From the NCBI GenBank assembly GCA_907164885.2, contig OU015501.1:62575193-62639192 (forward strand): a stretch of 64,000 nt of DNA, given 5' to 3'. The notes under the pieces are model-generated. The model was not told the DNA's origin, ran no database searches, and saw nothing but the letters and a program-made list of their open reading frames with translations. Below are positions 50,593 to 63,107 of the stretch, in pieces (position 1 is the first letter of the stretch; each line of letters begins with the position of its first letter). Made by a program: the position numbers and the translations under genes. Source of the DNA: Dolomedes plantarius (taxonomy: Eukaryota; Arthropoda; Arachnida; Araneae; Dolomedidae).

Positions 50593-50687
50593 AGTTCATC
50601 ATCCAGAATTCTCATTAAAGGTGGCAAAATTGTCAATGATGATCTTATGTATGATGCTGATGTTTATATTGAGGATGGAACCATCAA
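50593..50687 (+). CDS. DPYS: Dihydropyrimidinase/CRMP-family gene, exon 2
   Basis: Residues 19-49 plus two bases of codon 50. The acceptor is TTTCTTTCAG and the donor GTTAGT. It contains [16 protein letters not shown] sequence (here [20 protein letters not shown]), the opening beta strands of the amidohydrolase-fold protein that form part of the small beta-sandwich domain together with the C-terminus. Splicing to exon 1 is phase 0 and to exon 3 restores the codon for Lys50. The ORF that runs past the donor is intron read-through. Confidence 0.95.
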
Positions 50688-51159
50688 GTTAGTATATTTA
50701 TATAGTTTTCATTCAAAAATATTGTTTCTCTCAGTATGTAGGAACTATTTAAGCAAAAGCTATGATAAATAATAAAACTTTTGACACTTTACCTTAAATT
50801 GGGAATGGGTTTCAAAACCTAATTCTTCCTTGCTGTACTGCTATCACATTTCACCTAAGTTCACCTTCAAATTGCAATTCTTTGCAAATCTTTGTCACAA
50901 TGCTTAATGCAGCTTTTGTGATCATGCCTCTGTTTAGCATTAATTTAAAAGCTTCATTGTTTCTATCAAGATGGGCTCTGAATTTGTTTTACATAACTAT
51001 TTTAAGATGTGTTCAGTCACAAATCACATTCTCATACAGAGATGACCTTATCTGCAATGGTTAGATTGAATTCATAAACTTTTACTAGTGTAATAATGTT
51101 CACATTGCCAAGTAGCATATCTAATTTAAAATAAGAAGGAAGATAAAGTTTCTACAAAG

Positions 51160-51337
51160 CAGTGGCGTAGCAAAGGGGGGGCAAGGGGGTCTATCATGCC
51201 CCGGGCGCCACTCGCAGAGGGGTGCCAAACGGTCCTCAACGAATTCTATATATTATATTACTATATGATTTTCGGGGGGAGGGGAGCACCAAAAAGGTAT
51301 CGTGCCCCGGGTGCCAGTTATGCTCGCTACGCCACTG
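51160..51337. mobile_element. hAT-type MITE with perfect 8-bp target duplication
   Basis: 178 bp in intron 2. Ends CAGTGGCGTAGC and GCTACGCCACTG, flanked by CTACAAAG on both sides (51152-51159 and 51338-51345). GC-rich core (GCCCCGGGCGCCACTC and CGTGCCCCGGGTGCC near the ends are also inverted). No coding capacity. Confidence 0.93.
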
Positions 51338-52359
51338 CTACAAAGGCAGATGATGGAAGTGTATCTTATTGCTTTCTGTATGTAACTTTGACGATTCTTC
51401 CAAGCTCAAAATCTGCTGATAAAGTGGCAGCAGAAAATAAAGGAAGAAAAAATTGAAAAATTTTAGAACTTGAACCTGAAATTACCCCTCTCTGCTGTAA
51501 CTTTTTTGCAGTTATTTCTGTATAAAAAATTTGTATTTTTATAAAAGGTTTCTCTTCCTCTTAAAATGGGTTTTAAATGGATTTTTTACTGTGAGAGTAG
51601 TTCTCCAATTAATGCATATTGTATAAACTTTTAATTATCAGAAACTACTTGGTAGAATGTAATATATAGTTAGCTAATTTATTGTCATTTGTATCCATTC
51701 ATATGTATCTAAAACAGCTAATTCTTTCTTTTTCTGTACTATTTTTTTCTATTATTCAAGTATGTACATGATTTCTGATAGGATCCTATCTGAAATCTTG
51801 TTTGTTTGCTCTCAGTTCTGTGTTAGCTTGCCACTCTCTCTAATTTTCCAGTTGATTTGTCTCTGGCTTTTGCAATCTTCCCTCTCTACAGAAATTTTGA
51901 TCATACAGGCCCATCACACATTATTCTAAATATTTTTTCAATCTCCCTCTGTCTACTGCTTCTCTTCCATGGGCCTGTCCATCCTGGGAGTCTTGGAGAG
52001 AGGTGTGCTTGCTTGGTTAATACAGGTTGTTTGGTTTCTGCTGTAGTGTGCCACTGCCAACAGAGATTACAACTGGAAGACCTTGTTGCTATAACAGGCC
52101 CCATCGGGTGTATTCAAGGATCTCAGATTAGTTAGCTAATCTTATATTTGAGGTCATATTAGCCTTATGTAAATATTGTATAAATGAACTCCCTGTTATA
52201 AAGTTTAAAAATTTTATAGATACTTATTTTAGCTTGGTTCATTATGAAAGACTTTGTGGATGAACACACACACACATTGAGTTCTATAAAATTTCTGGGT
52301 GTTTGTTGTTTTTTAAAGAAGATATATAAAAACAGTTCTTGCTGGAATAAATATATATA

Positions 52360-52526
52360 CAGTCAAATCTGATTAATTGGACCACCGGTTAATCGCCTAT
52401 TCCGACCAAATCCTAAAGAACCGAAACAAATCGTATTACATACGCATGTTCGTGTAATTGGACCAGCCTGTTATTAGGACCAAAATGATCGTGTCCCGAT
52501 GTGGTCCGACTAACTGGAATCGACTG
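52360..52526. mobile_element. pogo/Tigger-like MITE (CAGTCAAATCTGATTAATTG ends)
   Basis: 167 bp in intron 2 near the exon 3 side. The right end, CTGGAATCGACTG, is an imperfect inverted copy. TA lies on the left; the right flank is TT then TA, so the target copy has probably mutated. Confidence 0.75.
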
Positions 52527-52887
52527 TTTATATAAAGAATTAGTCGGGTCTTTTCATTTCTAGAATCTTAAAAGGAAATTATTTACAGCAGAAACTAAGA
52601 GCTAATCTCAACAAAAAATTTTACTTTTACAAAGTAATGTGGAAACTGATAGGAACCTTTTTATACAATGAACCAAAGTAAAATAAAGTGGTGGAAAAAA
52701 TAGCTTGTTGACCTTAAACAAGGTTATATAAATTCTGTGCAAAATAATTTGAAAAAATAGTGCTAAAACTATCTATTGTGTCTTTAAATTAATTATTTAG
52801 AAAAGTATTCATTGTTTCTAAGTTAATCTTTAATTAACAGAAATTTGTTTTAATATTTTATTATATTTCTGAATGTTTTTCTTACAG

Positions 52888-52961
52888 GCAAATAGGAAAA
52901 GAACTAACCATTCCTGGTGGTACTAAAGTATTAGAAGCTAAAGGGAAGATGATAATACCAG
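52888..52961 (+). CDS. DPYS: Dihydropyrimidinase/CRMP-family gene, exon 3
   Basis: Residues 50-74 (QIGKELTIPGGTKVLEAKGK onward) plus one base of codon 75. The acceptor is TTTTCTTACAG; the donor, AG|GTCATA, is weaker than the others, but it is the only site that keeps P-G-G-I-D in frame with exon 4. The exon is 74 bp and was too short to show up as an open frame of its own. It encodes the end of the N-terminal beta domain leading to the first metal-binding strand. Confidence 0.93.
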
Positions 52962-54012
52962 GTCATATATTATTGTTTTGTTAGGTTTATATCATCCTAG
53001 TTCCTTTTTAACAAATTACATAGATGCTATTATAAACTGATTCCAGCTAAAATTATCCTCTATTAGAGAAGGACCACATGGGGTTAAAATATATTTCTTT
53101 TTATTCAAGATGCAGAATGTAAATGTACTTGTTGTCTGAAGTGACCAGGTGTCACTTGGAGAAGTATTGATTTGCTTGCATAGTTTGCGAGAATGTTTAA
53201 TGATGTAGTATAATAAGGAACATCTAAATAATATATTCTTCAACTAATAAATTTTGGGACTTGCCTGTTATATAATACTCTTTTGTATCTCCTCAATTCC
53301 CCTTTTGAAATCTGTAATTAACATTTACAAATAGACTCGTTATTTGCAGCCATCCACAAGACAGAAAATTTGTTTGTTAAAGAGTGGGTGTAATTCAATG
53401 CTTTAAATGTTTGTTAATTTAATTGTTACTTTTTAAAATGTTTTGCAGATACCTGCCTATTACCCCACACAAAATTAAAATTTTATTGAGATTTAAAATT
53501 ACTTAATCAATGAAAAACTGAAAACTCCATTGATACCTAGCAAGTTCAAATAATATCTGTTCAGGATTTCCATTCCTATGTGATAAAAAGTGAAAATAGT
53601 GTCTACGTCTGTATCTGTGAGTAACCACAAAGCAGAGATTTGAAATACATTGAGGCAAAGTTTTTTGCAGGCATTTAAAGAGGCATCTGTCAAGCAAAGT
53701 ATTACTGTGTTTCAATCAAGAACCAAACACAGTAGCAAAATATCTTCATCTGTGAACTTCACAATATATCAAATAATTACTTTAAAAGTCAAGCATATGA
53801 ATTCTAATTTGTGATGTGACTTGCTTCTGATTGCAATACTATAGTTTTATGAAGGAAGGACTTCATCTTACTATATTTTAAAATTTATTTTAGGCATTAA
53901 TTTCACCTTAATCCTTCAAGATCAAATTCAAATCCTTGCTCCTTTTTTTAAAATAATTTTTTAAAGATTCTTCAAGAAGTGTATAATCTCAAATTTTTTA
54001 ACATAATCTTAA
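52962..54012. other. start of intron 3
   Basis: No gene. Minus frames at 53016-53243 and 53499-53715 lack motifs. Confidence 0.5.
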
Positions 54013-54469
54013 CTCTCAGTACGGTGGGGGTCAGATTCGACCTAAGGGTGTGTCTTCCCCCTCAGTGTACCCAACCAGCCAGAACCCTACAAGCCAGTCT
54101 TGCAACAGGTGTTAGAGCATTTTCAGTTACACATTTGCAGTAAATACGAGTGTCTTTGTTGAAAAACATTATTTATAATCACTAGTTTTGTTTTGTTTTG
54201 TTTATTTCGATTTTTGAAGGCCAAAAATGTCAGTTATATTATTTTTTACATTTTTGTGATCAGAAAGTTGGTTTTACAAACTTCTAAAACTAGATACAAG
54301 ACTAAATTACATGTTAGACCTCCTATATACAACATTCTATGTAAATGCCAGAGTGTTTTTTTTTGGTTAGCAAAATTACAATTCATTGGTCATTTTTTCT
54401 ACAAAAAGGTTTTTATTTCCTGTAAAATATCAATAAATGTTATTATACAACAAAAATGCTTATTTTGTA

Positions 54470-56250
54470 GAGGAGAAGGTGGATCTATGGACCCCCTTAA
54501 TATCTGCCCTATGCGCAAGTGCAGCCGCTAATTATAGCTGTGATCTAGAGCCTCTGGTGGCTGCTATGGATAATCAAGGTCATTGACCCCAGTTCACTGG
54601 CGAATGACGTCCTGTTGCCAATTGTTTGTTTTTCGAGTTTTCAAACTTTTTCTGGAGAAAGTAAAAGGAAATATTTTACATATCTACTACCATGTTTTGT
54701 AAAAACTGATTCCTGTGCCTTATTCTACACGACATGAAGTTCCTTTTAAGCTACTTTGAAATTAAATTCGATGTAACTCATGATGTGAAAAACAAGTTTG
54801 TTTCCAAGATGGTGTTGTTTGAAATATGGATCCCATGGGTGCTGGTATTATGGACCCGGGTCCATTTTACCCACAACCAGTTTCAATGATGTAATAATAA
54901 TGTTTCCGTGAGAAAATGCAATTCCATTGAGGATTTCATTGTGATACATTTTATTTTCATGTTTTGTAATCCTTTTCGGTTATTCTGGAAGCTAAGAATG
55001 CAAGTTGAGAAGAAATCTCCCGCTAGCAAGGACGCTGTAGTGCTGGTGCCATTCGGCCATCACCTGGCACAAAAACTAGGGAGGAAGCCTGTTTTACCAG
55101 ATTACACTGAAAAAGAGTTAGTGGCCTATTTGCTAGAGTTGTAGTCAGTATTTCATGGTGTCACTCAACAAGATGTGAGGAAATTGGCGTTCCAATTGGC
55201 TGAATGCAATATCTCCCACACTTTCATAAACAAATCAGCAGGGAGAGACTGGCTAAACCAATTCCTCACTTGTCAGACAAATTTCGATCAGAAAACCTAC
55301 AGGGACATCATATGCACGTGCAGAAAGATTCACATGTCAGCAGGTGGCTGGATTATTTTTATTTGCTGGAAGGCTTGTGTTCTGGGAATCATTTCCAGAA
55401 TCTTCAATGTAGATGAGACTGGTTTAAGTGTGGTTCAGTCAAAAGTTTCCCAAGTCATCGGGTTGAAGAGAAAACATCAGCTGGGAGCTCTGACTACAGC
55501 TGAACATGGTTCTCTAGTAACTGTGGTTTGCTGCACGAGTGCTGGGATAACATATTTTCTACCAATGATGATATTTCCTCATAAAATCTGAACAGATTAG
55601 CTTATGAATGGAGCCCCATCCAGAGCAATTGGAAGAGCTTATCCCTCTGGGGGGATACAAGCCCATATGTTTACAGAGATGGCCCAGACCAGCGAGAAGC
55701 ATCTTGCATCTTCTGTGGAGGTGCATTCAAAGATGACACATGAGAACTTTGGATTCGTTGTGTGATGAGCCTACACTGGACTCATTCTGTGTGCACCGGA
55801 GCCAAAGCTGAGTTTTATATTTATGACTTTTGTCACAAATATAAAACTCTTTTGTCTTGTGACTTTTGTCGCCAAAATTGAAGTTTTATTTATATAGATA
55901 ATATTTGATGATCCAACTGTTAAATAATATATTATTTTTCTTTCACTTTTTCATTTGAAAACTTTTCTTTTTTAGTTTCCAACTATTTAATAAATAGACA
56001 AATGATTTTTTTGGTAAAAAAGGTGGGGGGTCCATATTACCCTCCACTTTGGGTCACCTGCAAGTTTTGACTTTTTTCACTTATGTGATTGTATACATCT
56101 TAAAATTTGATTTAACGGCAAATCCACTTAAGGATGTTTATATGATGAATTATGGAAGATGTTAGAGCCCCAAAATATGAAAATCATTTTTTTTGTATGA
56201 CCACAGTGGGCTAAAAACAAAAGGGGGGTCCATAATCCCACCTTCTCCTC
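54470..56250 (+). mobile_element. Tigger-like transposon nested in piggyBac-like element
   Basis: 1,781 bp, TA outside both ends (54468-54469, 56251-56252). Outer 13 bp GAGGAGAAGGTGG are perfectly inverted, and the match extends into GGATCTATGGACCCCC / GGGGGGTCCATAATCCC. It carries a decayed pogo/Tigger transposase on the + strand. Confidence 0.87.
54990..55760 (+). pseudogene. Tigger/pogo (DDE_1) transposase, decayed
   Basis: Readable pieces: KLGRKPVLPDYTEKELVAYL (second DNA-binding region), a stop at 55142-55144, then GVTQQDVRKLAFQLAECN and AGRDWLNQFL, then RIFNVDETGLSVVQSKV, with the first catalytic Asp in NVDETG, and GALTTAEHGSLVTVV. After a stop at about 55589 the frame continues brokenly through GAPSRAIGRAYPSGGIQAH. 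The remaining DDE core is not recognisable and the N-terminal HTH is missing. Several frame changes and stops mean it is inactive. Confidence 0.82.
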
Positions 56251-56353
56251 TACTTATTTCTACCAAAAACCTCATTAAAAAAGAGATCGGGTCGGATTCG
56301 TCCCGACCATACCATCTATTTCATCTCAAACCACTGTACCGTTTGAGGGTTAA

Positions 56354-57467
<1,114 letters not shown>

Positions 57468-57481
57468 TAATACTCATTTTC

Positions 57482-58209
57482 TCTATATATAAAACAGTTC
57501 CGTTACGGACTGATGGACTGCCATACAATGCACAGGCCAAACCTCTGGACCTAAAGCGCTGAAATTTTGCATGGCGATTTTTCTTATAGTATAGGGGTGC
57601 ACTAAGAAAGATTTTTTTAAATTAAATTTTTAAGCTGTTTTGGTAACTTTTTTTAAGTTTGCATTTAAAATAATAGGTTAAAAATTTATATCACGAGAAA
57701 GATAAAAATTCCTTTAAAATGAAATCTTTTTGAATCTTTACCTCCATTTTATGTTTTTTGGAGAATTTTTTAAGGTTAATTTTTAGAATTTAATTTATAA
57801 AATGCTGATCACGTGATTTCTTTTTCTGGTACTTTAAATTAATTTATCGTCATGTGTATAACAATGAAATAGATAAAAACATAATTTTTTTTCCTTGATA
57901 AATGCAGCAGACGATTGGACATTATCCAAAAAAATATTAAAATACAGTAAAAGATATGTTCCTCAAACTGTAATATATTCTTTAGTATGTTCTATTAGAT
58001 TTAATTTGAATATTTTCTTCTACATTATTCTGTCTATAAAAATATCCCTTACGATATTTTTATAAATATATATTTTTTTTTACATCAATTACATTGATCA
58101 TTGTATTTATTAAAAAAATAATGGTATTTTTTTTTGGCATTTATTGCATGCATTGACCATTGTATTTAATTTGAATGTACTCCGTAGCGAAGTGCGTGTT
58201 TTCAGCTAG
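57482..58209 (+). mobile_element. non-autonomous Helitron-like element, copy 2
   Basis: Same family and orientation as 19428-20208: start TCTATATATAAAACAGTTCC, shared block GGACCTAAAGCGCTGAAATT, end TTTTCAGCTAG before T. The 3' hairpin is damaged by substitutions. It lies in intron 4, 28 bp after exon 4. Confidence 0.78.
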
Positions 58210-58603
58210 TATTTCTATATGAGGCTTAGTAGTTAAAATACAATATCTGGATAGGTTAGTATTGATTATTTTGTAACTTTCTGAATATATGGCACAATGC
58301 TAACATTTTCATTTGAGTTCCTTGTTGAAATTGGATAAGAATAAATATTATTGCTTAGTATCAAAGATGACCTAATTGGCAATTAGTGACTGTTAGGGTT
58401 TATATGATTCTTAAAAATCCTTTAAGAACTCCTTTTTTTTTCAATTTATTTTTAAGGACCCTTAAAAAGTTTATAAAAGGTATAGAGCCGAAACCTGCAG
58501 GCTCTGGTCCGTGCTGTAACTCAAACTATCATATATGCTCTTATCTCTGGTCTTTATTTTTCTCATCTGTATCTCACTTTGTTTTCCTGATTTTCTATTG
58601 CAG
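58210..58603. other. end of intron 4
   Basis: Intron sequence with a pyrimidine-rich acceptor. The ORF at 58386-58607 is intronic. Confidence 0.7.
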
Positions 58604-58765
58604 TTGACTTTGTAATAGATCCAGATTCATCTTTAATTGAGGGTTATGAGAAATGGCGAAGTTGGGCTGATGAAAAAGTTTGCTGTGATTATGGCTTACA
58701 TGTAGCTATTACATCTTGGGATGACAAGACTGAAGAAGAAATGGAGATCCTTACTAAGGAAAAGG
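58604..58765 (+). CDS. DPYS: Dihydropyrimidinase/CRMP-family gene, exon 5
   Basis: Residues 112-165. Key sequence: IDFVIDPDSSLIEGYEKWRS, then WADEKVCCDYGLHVAITSW, all strongly family-like (the CCDY(S/G)LHV block is shared by DHPase and CRMP). The acceptor is TTCTATTGCAG, the donor G|GTAACC. Phase 1 on both sides (one base of the codon before each junction), so exon 5 alone is a multiple of three and could be skipped without shifting the frame. Confidence 0.96.
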
Positions 58766-58936
58766 GTAACCTATTTAAAATTACCTCCAAAATATGTAAA
58801 ATTTTCTTACATGTTTGTATTTTGCTAGGTATTTTTTTATATTTTTGAATTATTGTAAATAAGGATTGTCAGTTACTAATTTTGAAAGTTTATCAAGTCA
58901 CACCATGCAATTATATATTTTTCTTTTCTTATTTAG

Positions 58937-59079
58937 GTGTTAACTCCTTCAAAGTGTTTATGTGCTGCTATAATAAGTTACAGATGCTAGACAGGGATCT
59001 GATAGAAGTCTTTGATGCCTGTGCCAAACTTGGAGCATTAGCCCAAGTACATGCTGAAAATGGTGATATAATTTCTCAT
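58937..59079 (+). CDS. DPYS: Dihydropyrimidinase/CRMP-family gene, exon 6 (carboxylated-Lys and His ligand)
   Basis: Residues 166-213, starting GVNSFKVFMCCYNK and ending VHAENGDIISH. K171 matches the lysine that is carboxylated to bridge the two metals in dihydropyrimidinases and hydantoinases. H204, exactly 33 residues later, matches the next metal-ligand histidine (same spacing as K150/H183 in bacterial D-hydantoinase). In the family the residue five after the lysine is a substrate-binding Tyr (FMAYK); here it is Cys176, with Tyr at 177. The acceptor is TATTTAG, the donor GTAAGA at 59080, phase 0. The rest of the protein, including the later His and Asp ligands, is outside the window. Confidence 0.95.
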
Positions 59080-61148
59080 GTAAGATATAATTTTTTTTCT
59101 TTTTTCTAGTTATTTGTTTGCATTATATTTACTATATCATAATATTTCCCAGAATTTTCATCTATGTAAAGGAACTGTTGGCATATACCTTTTTCTAAAT
59201 TTGTCTTTAACACCATCAAATTCATTTTACATTTATTTAATATGGCTCATAAAGTTTCAACCCCCTTCGGGATCATGGGGTCATACATGAAACTATGCAA
59301 TTTCTCCCTCAGAGCCCATGTTATGTTTAATACTGTGTCATGAAAAGTTTTGTTTAAAATCTTGATATTCACAAGATGGTGCTAGAAGACCACAATTTTT
59401 GAGTTCCAAGTTGTTCTGATTATTGACCTTATTATGGTTTGTTTTTATTACCTTATAGTGAATGTCTTCGAATTTCTTGATGTAAATAAATGCATAGGGT
59501 CTAATTTTTTAAGCATAAATGTGATTTAAAAGGATTAGGTTGTTAACCTATGCTGTGTTAGTTATTTTCTTTCATGGAGCAACAATGAATAAAACATTCA
59601 CATGGGGAAATGGGAGTGGAAGAATTACAAGGTTTTCATACAGGACTACCATTTGTTTGATTTGCAATCATTTTTTTTCTCTCTAGTAGTCGTGATGAAA
59701 AGAGCTATATATTTTATCTAAACAGAGAACTCAAAAATCAATCTGACTTTGAGAGGGATGAATAGCATTTCTGCATTAGGTATTTAGATTATTTTGATGA
59801 TACTACATTGTTGTATATGTGCATGTAGTAAGTATTTTGATGATTTAACTTTTGATTTAAATGCAATTCTAAGTTTTCTTAGAATTGCAGTTTTGAATGA
59901 AAATTAAGGTATAAATAACATAATTTTACTCAAAACTATAATCAAAAGAATTTATTATAATTTATTATAGTGTCAAATTTTTTAATCAAATTTGAAATTG
60001 AAAACATTAAAGCATCACTAAAAGCAAAAAAACAATTTGAACAAAAATGTTTGCATATTCTTTGCATTTAAATAATTTGACTGATATTTACTTGGTTGTT
60101 CAGAACCTTTTTATGCCATAAAGTTATACAGCAAATGCAATGTAAAAATATATACTTATAAGAAAACAAACAAACCTTTATGTTGGAAAACTTTGTATGC
60201 AGATTATTTTCCAAAGGACACATTTTCCAAGCTTTTTTTACCAAAATTATCCATTATGTCAAGCATTTTGGTTGATATAAGTATTTAGCAATGTTTTGTT
60301 ACATATATTTTAACTTCACACTAAATAAATTCTTTTTTTCTAATAATTATTATTTTTGCAATGTGTTACCAGAATATAAATATATTTAGCAGACTTTCTA
60401 GAAAACTATACATAATTTTCATCTCATTTAACATGAAAGGGCATTTGGGTACAAATTATTTTGCTGAATTAAACTTCAAAAAAGTGCTAAAGACCATAAT
60501 CACAACTAGTCCATATAACTTGTACCTGATGTTTCTCTTTCCCTGCATCATTCCTAAAATACTCATAAAGAACTAGTAAGGTTAGTCAAACAGTACTTGT
60601 GAGAACTAGTCAACTAGTACTTGTGAAAATCACGCTATTAATATTTGCAATTTAGAATTTTTACAGAGGAAAAGTTGCAAAAACTTGATTTCAAGGGGAA
60701 ATAATTCCTTTTCATTTGAATTTATTTTAGAACTATCAAGTCAGTGAAAGTGATTGGTAGAAATAAGTTTATCTCAATTGTTATGGTAGTTCTAGTAATA
60801 AATGCTAGGAATAATGTTTTATGTTCAAAACCACCTCTAATTAAGAAGTTTATTGTTCATACTCTGTAAATAATTTGTACAGTTGTGTTGACAATCAAGG
60901 GTTTCCTTTCATCTTATTTAAAATATATCAAACATGTGAACTTCTAGCTCTAGGAAGCATTCTGTTTTATATGTTAAATATTTCTTTTTGCATTTACATG
61001 AAAGAAATAGAGGCTTTATAAAAGTACATATTCAGTTAGAGAGGTGCTTGTAAAACTCAGCCAAATGTTTGTTTATACCTTTTTCTGTGTAGTGGAATGA
61101 ATTTTGTCTTACATGTATGATTATTCTTGCACTTAAGGCAGCTGTATA
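59080..61148. other. intron 6, no gene
   Basis: No alternative exon resembling exon 6 was found on inspection. A 12-bp perfect hairpin lies at 59862-59889. Confidence 0.55.
59862..59889. repeat. 12-bp perfect hairpin
   Basis: Arms TGCAATTCTAAG (59862-59873) and 59878-59889, loop TTTT. Confidence 0.85.
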
Positions 61149-62740
61149 CAGTGTGTAACAAAATTATAAGACCACTGTGGATTTTGTGATTTTTACTATA
61201 AATAGTATAATTTTTTTTTTAAATTAAATTAGGTTGATGTTAATAAATGAAATATAAAATATATGTATATTATTTTTAAGAGATATTTAAATATACTAAT
61301 TATTTTATCAACAATTTCAAAATTTTCCGATCAAATATCTGTAACAAAATTATAAGACCACTAGTTAAAAGAAATTTTTTTAATAAAACTAATATGATGT
61401 TGATCCACCATTTTTCTGAATAACTTCAAATACTCGATTTTTCATTGAATTAATTAGGTTTTCGAGCAAATATTTGGGAATTTTGTCCCATTCATCCATG
61501 ATAGCTAGTTCCAATTCATACACAGAATCATACTGACGGTTATTTGCATACACTTGACGAGCCAAATGGCCCTACAAGTTTTCGGTGGGATTCAGGTCTG
61601 GACTAAGGCTTGACCAGTTTAAGACCTCAATTTTTTTTCTTTTTGAAACCAGTTTTTAGTTGACTTAGACACATGGCATGGCGCATTGTCTTGCTGAAAT
61701 TTCCAGTTTCACCCTCCTAAAAATGGGCTAAAAGGTATAAGGTGTTGGTAAAGCAGTTGCTGATAACAAATAGTCCATATTTCCAAGAACTAGCTGCAGA
61801 TCACATTTCCCATCATATGCAAAAGCTCCCCACACAATCACAGAGCCACCACCCATCTGTCTACTGAAGAAAACCCGAGGTTCCATGCGTAAATCATGCC
61901 AGTAGGAAATATTGCCGTCCGGGCCATCCAAATTAAATTTTTCCGTCGGAAAAAATAATATTTTTCCAAGCAGCATCCCAGGTCATGAGTTCCTTTGCCC
62001 ACTTCACCCTTCCTTCTTTATGATGCTTTAACAGTCTTGGTTTTCTATTTAATTTCCGAAGAGCAACATTTGAATTTGATCTTAAAGTGCGCAAGACTGT
62101 CATATGTGAAATAGTTTTACTTGTCTGCTGTGTTATTTTATGAGTAGACAAGTTCTGTTTCGTTGCAAGCTTGAAAATTCGTCTATTATCGCGAGCTGAT
62201 AATTTACTCTTTCTGCCAGATCTTTTATATTTTCCATAAAAATCTATTTTACTTAAAACATTATGAATATCAGTTTTAGAACGTTTAAGTATCTTACTTA
62301 TTTCACGTTCCAATTTTCCAGAGCCCTTATAAAACCAAATTTTTCGAACTTCTAGTTCAGATAATTCTCTTCCACGTGGCATTGTGAATTTCCTCATAAA
62401 AACAAACAAATTAAATTCTATTTCTTTTACAATATTATCGTTTGGACTTTTTTGTGATGTAAAGTTACAGTTTATCTATGATTTTGAAAGAAAAAATAAA
62501 ATAGTTTTAAATATGTTTAGATTTTAAATAAAAAAATAAGTGGTCTTATATTTATGTTACACCCAGATTTCAAAAATCTTTTACTGTGTGAAATTAACTC
62601 AATTTTTTTTCCTTTAAGCGATTTATTTGAGAAAATATAACTTTTTTCATTTGCTTCAAATTTTAAAATTATCCATTTTATGCAGTGTAATATTAAAATG
62701 AGTGATATTTTGGGTGGTCTTATAATTTTGTTACACACTG
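61149..62740 (-). mobile_element. Tc1-like element with doubled terminal motifs (IR/DR)
   Basis: 1,592 bp in intron 6, TA at 61147-61148 and 62741-62742. Ends CAGTGTGTAACAAAATTATA. The motif TAACAAAATTATAAGACCAC recurs about 190 bp inward at 61342-61361 and a variant is inverted at about 62538-62560, the IR/DR layout of Tc3/Sleeping Beauty-type elements. The transposase lies on the minus strand. Confidence 0.88.
61389..62409 (-). pseudogene. Tc1-type transposase, broken
   Basis: On the minus strand from 62409: MFVFMRKFTMPRGRELSELE, HTH segments (LEREISKILKRSKTDIHNVL), SGRKSKLSARDNRRI hinge, and WDAAWKNIIFSDGKI, where a frameshift enters the catalytic region (the first Asp in FSDG). The next frame holds GGGSVIVWGAFAYDGK, then further breaks. 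The end reads SPDLNPTENL, a stop in place of the usual Trp, then QVYANNRQYDSVYELELAIM and finally QKNGGSTSY. The second catalytic Asp region is lost or shifted. Clearly inactive. Confidence 0.87.
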
Positions 62741-62760
62741 TAGTAATCCTGTTGGATTTG

Positions 62761-63107
62761 CTCACCTGAATGTTAACCTATGGAGAAAATTTGTACAAGG
62801 ATCGTCGACTTAATTTTTTTTTTTTAATCGGGCTACATGATAGAGAAAGAAATTTTACACCTTGGGGCATTTTTTGTTTAAAAAAATCCAAATATTTGAA
62901 AATTTAAATTATTCAGGAGAAAAATCTGGTATAGTGTGTTTTAAATGCTCATAAATTCCTTTGGTGGACAAAATTTATAAAATGAATCCTGTTGCAAGGT
63001 CCAGAAATGTTCAAGCTATCTGAAAATACCATCTTTATTGGATTATCAGCATTTATGTAGCTGTAAATAGTAGACAGATCTTCTCCATAGGTTAACATTG
63101 AGGTGAA
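62761..63107. mobile_element. 27-bp inverted-repeat element of unknown class
   Basis: Arms 62761-62787 and 63081-63107 are inverted with 25 of 27 matches (ATGTTAACCTATGGAGAA core). About 347 bp overall, non-coding, no clear target duplication. Probably a MITE. Confidence 0.65.

Larger units (their letters stand above)
54013..56349. mobile_element. piggyBac-like element split by a Tigger insertion
   Basis: TTAA at 54009-54012 and 56350-56353 with inner ends CTCTCAGTACGG and CCGTTTGAGGG (inverted CCCTCAAACGG), the target and end type of piggyBac elements. Palindromic GTCAGATTCGACC near the left and GGTCGGATTCGTCCCGACC near the right support one element. Without the nested Tigger it is about 0.56 kb and non-coding. 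Confidence 0.7.

Noticed and set aside
51857..52135. 92-residue + frame as an extra exon or gene
   Set aside because: No similarity to dihydropyrimidinase, no suitable splice sites, and comparable frames occur on the other strand.
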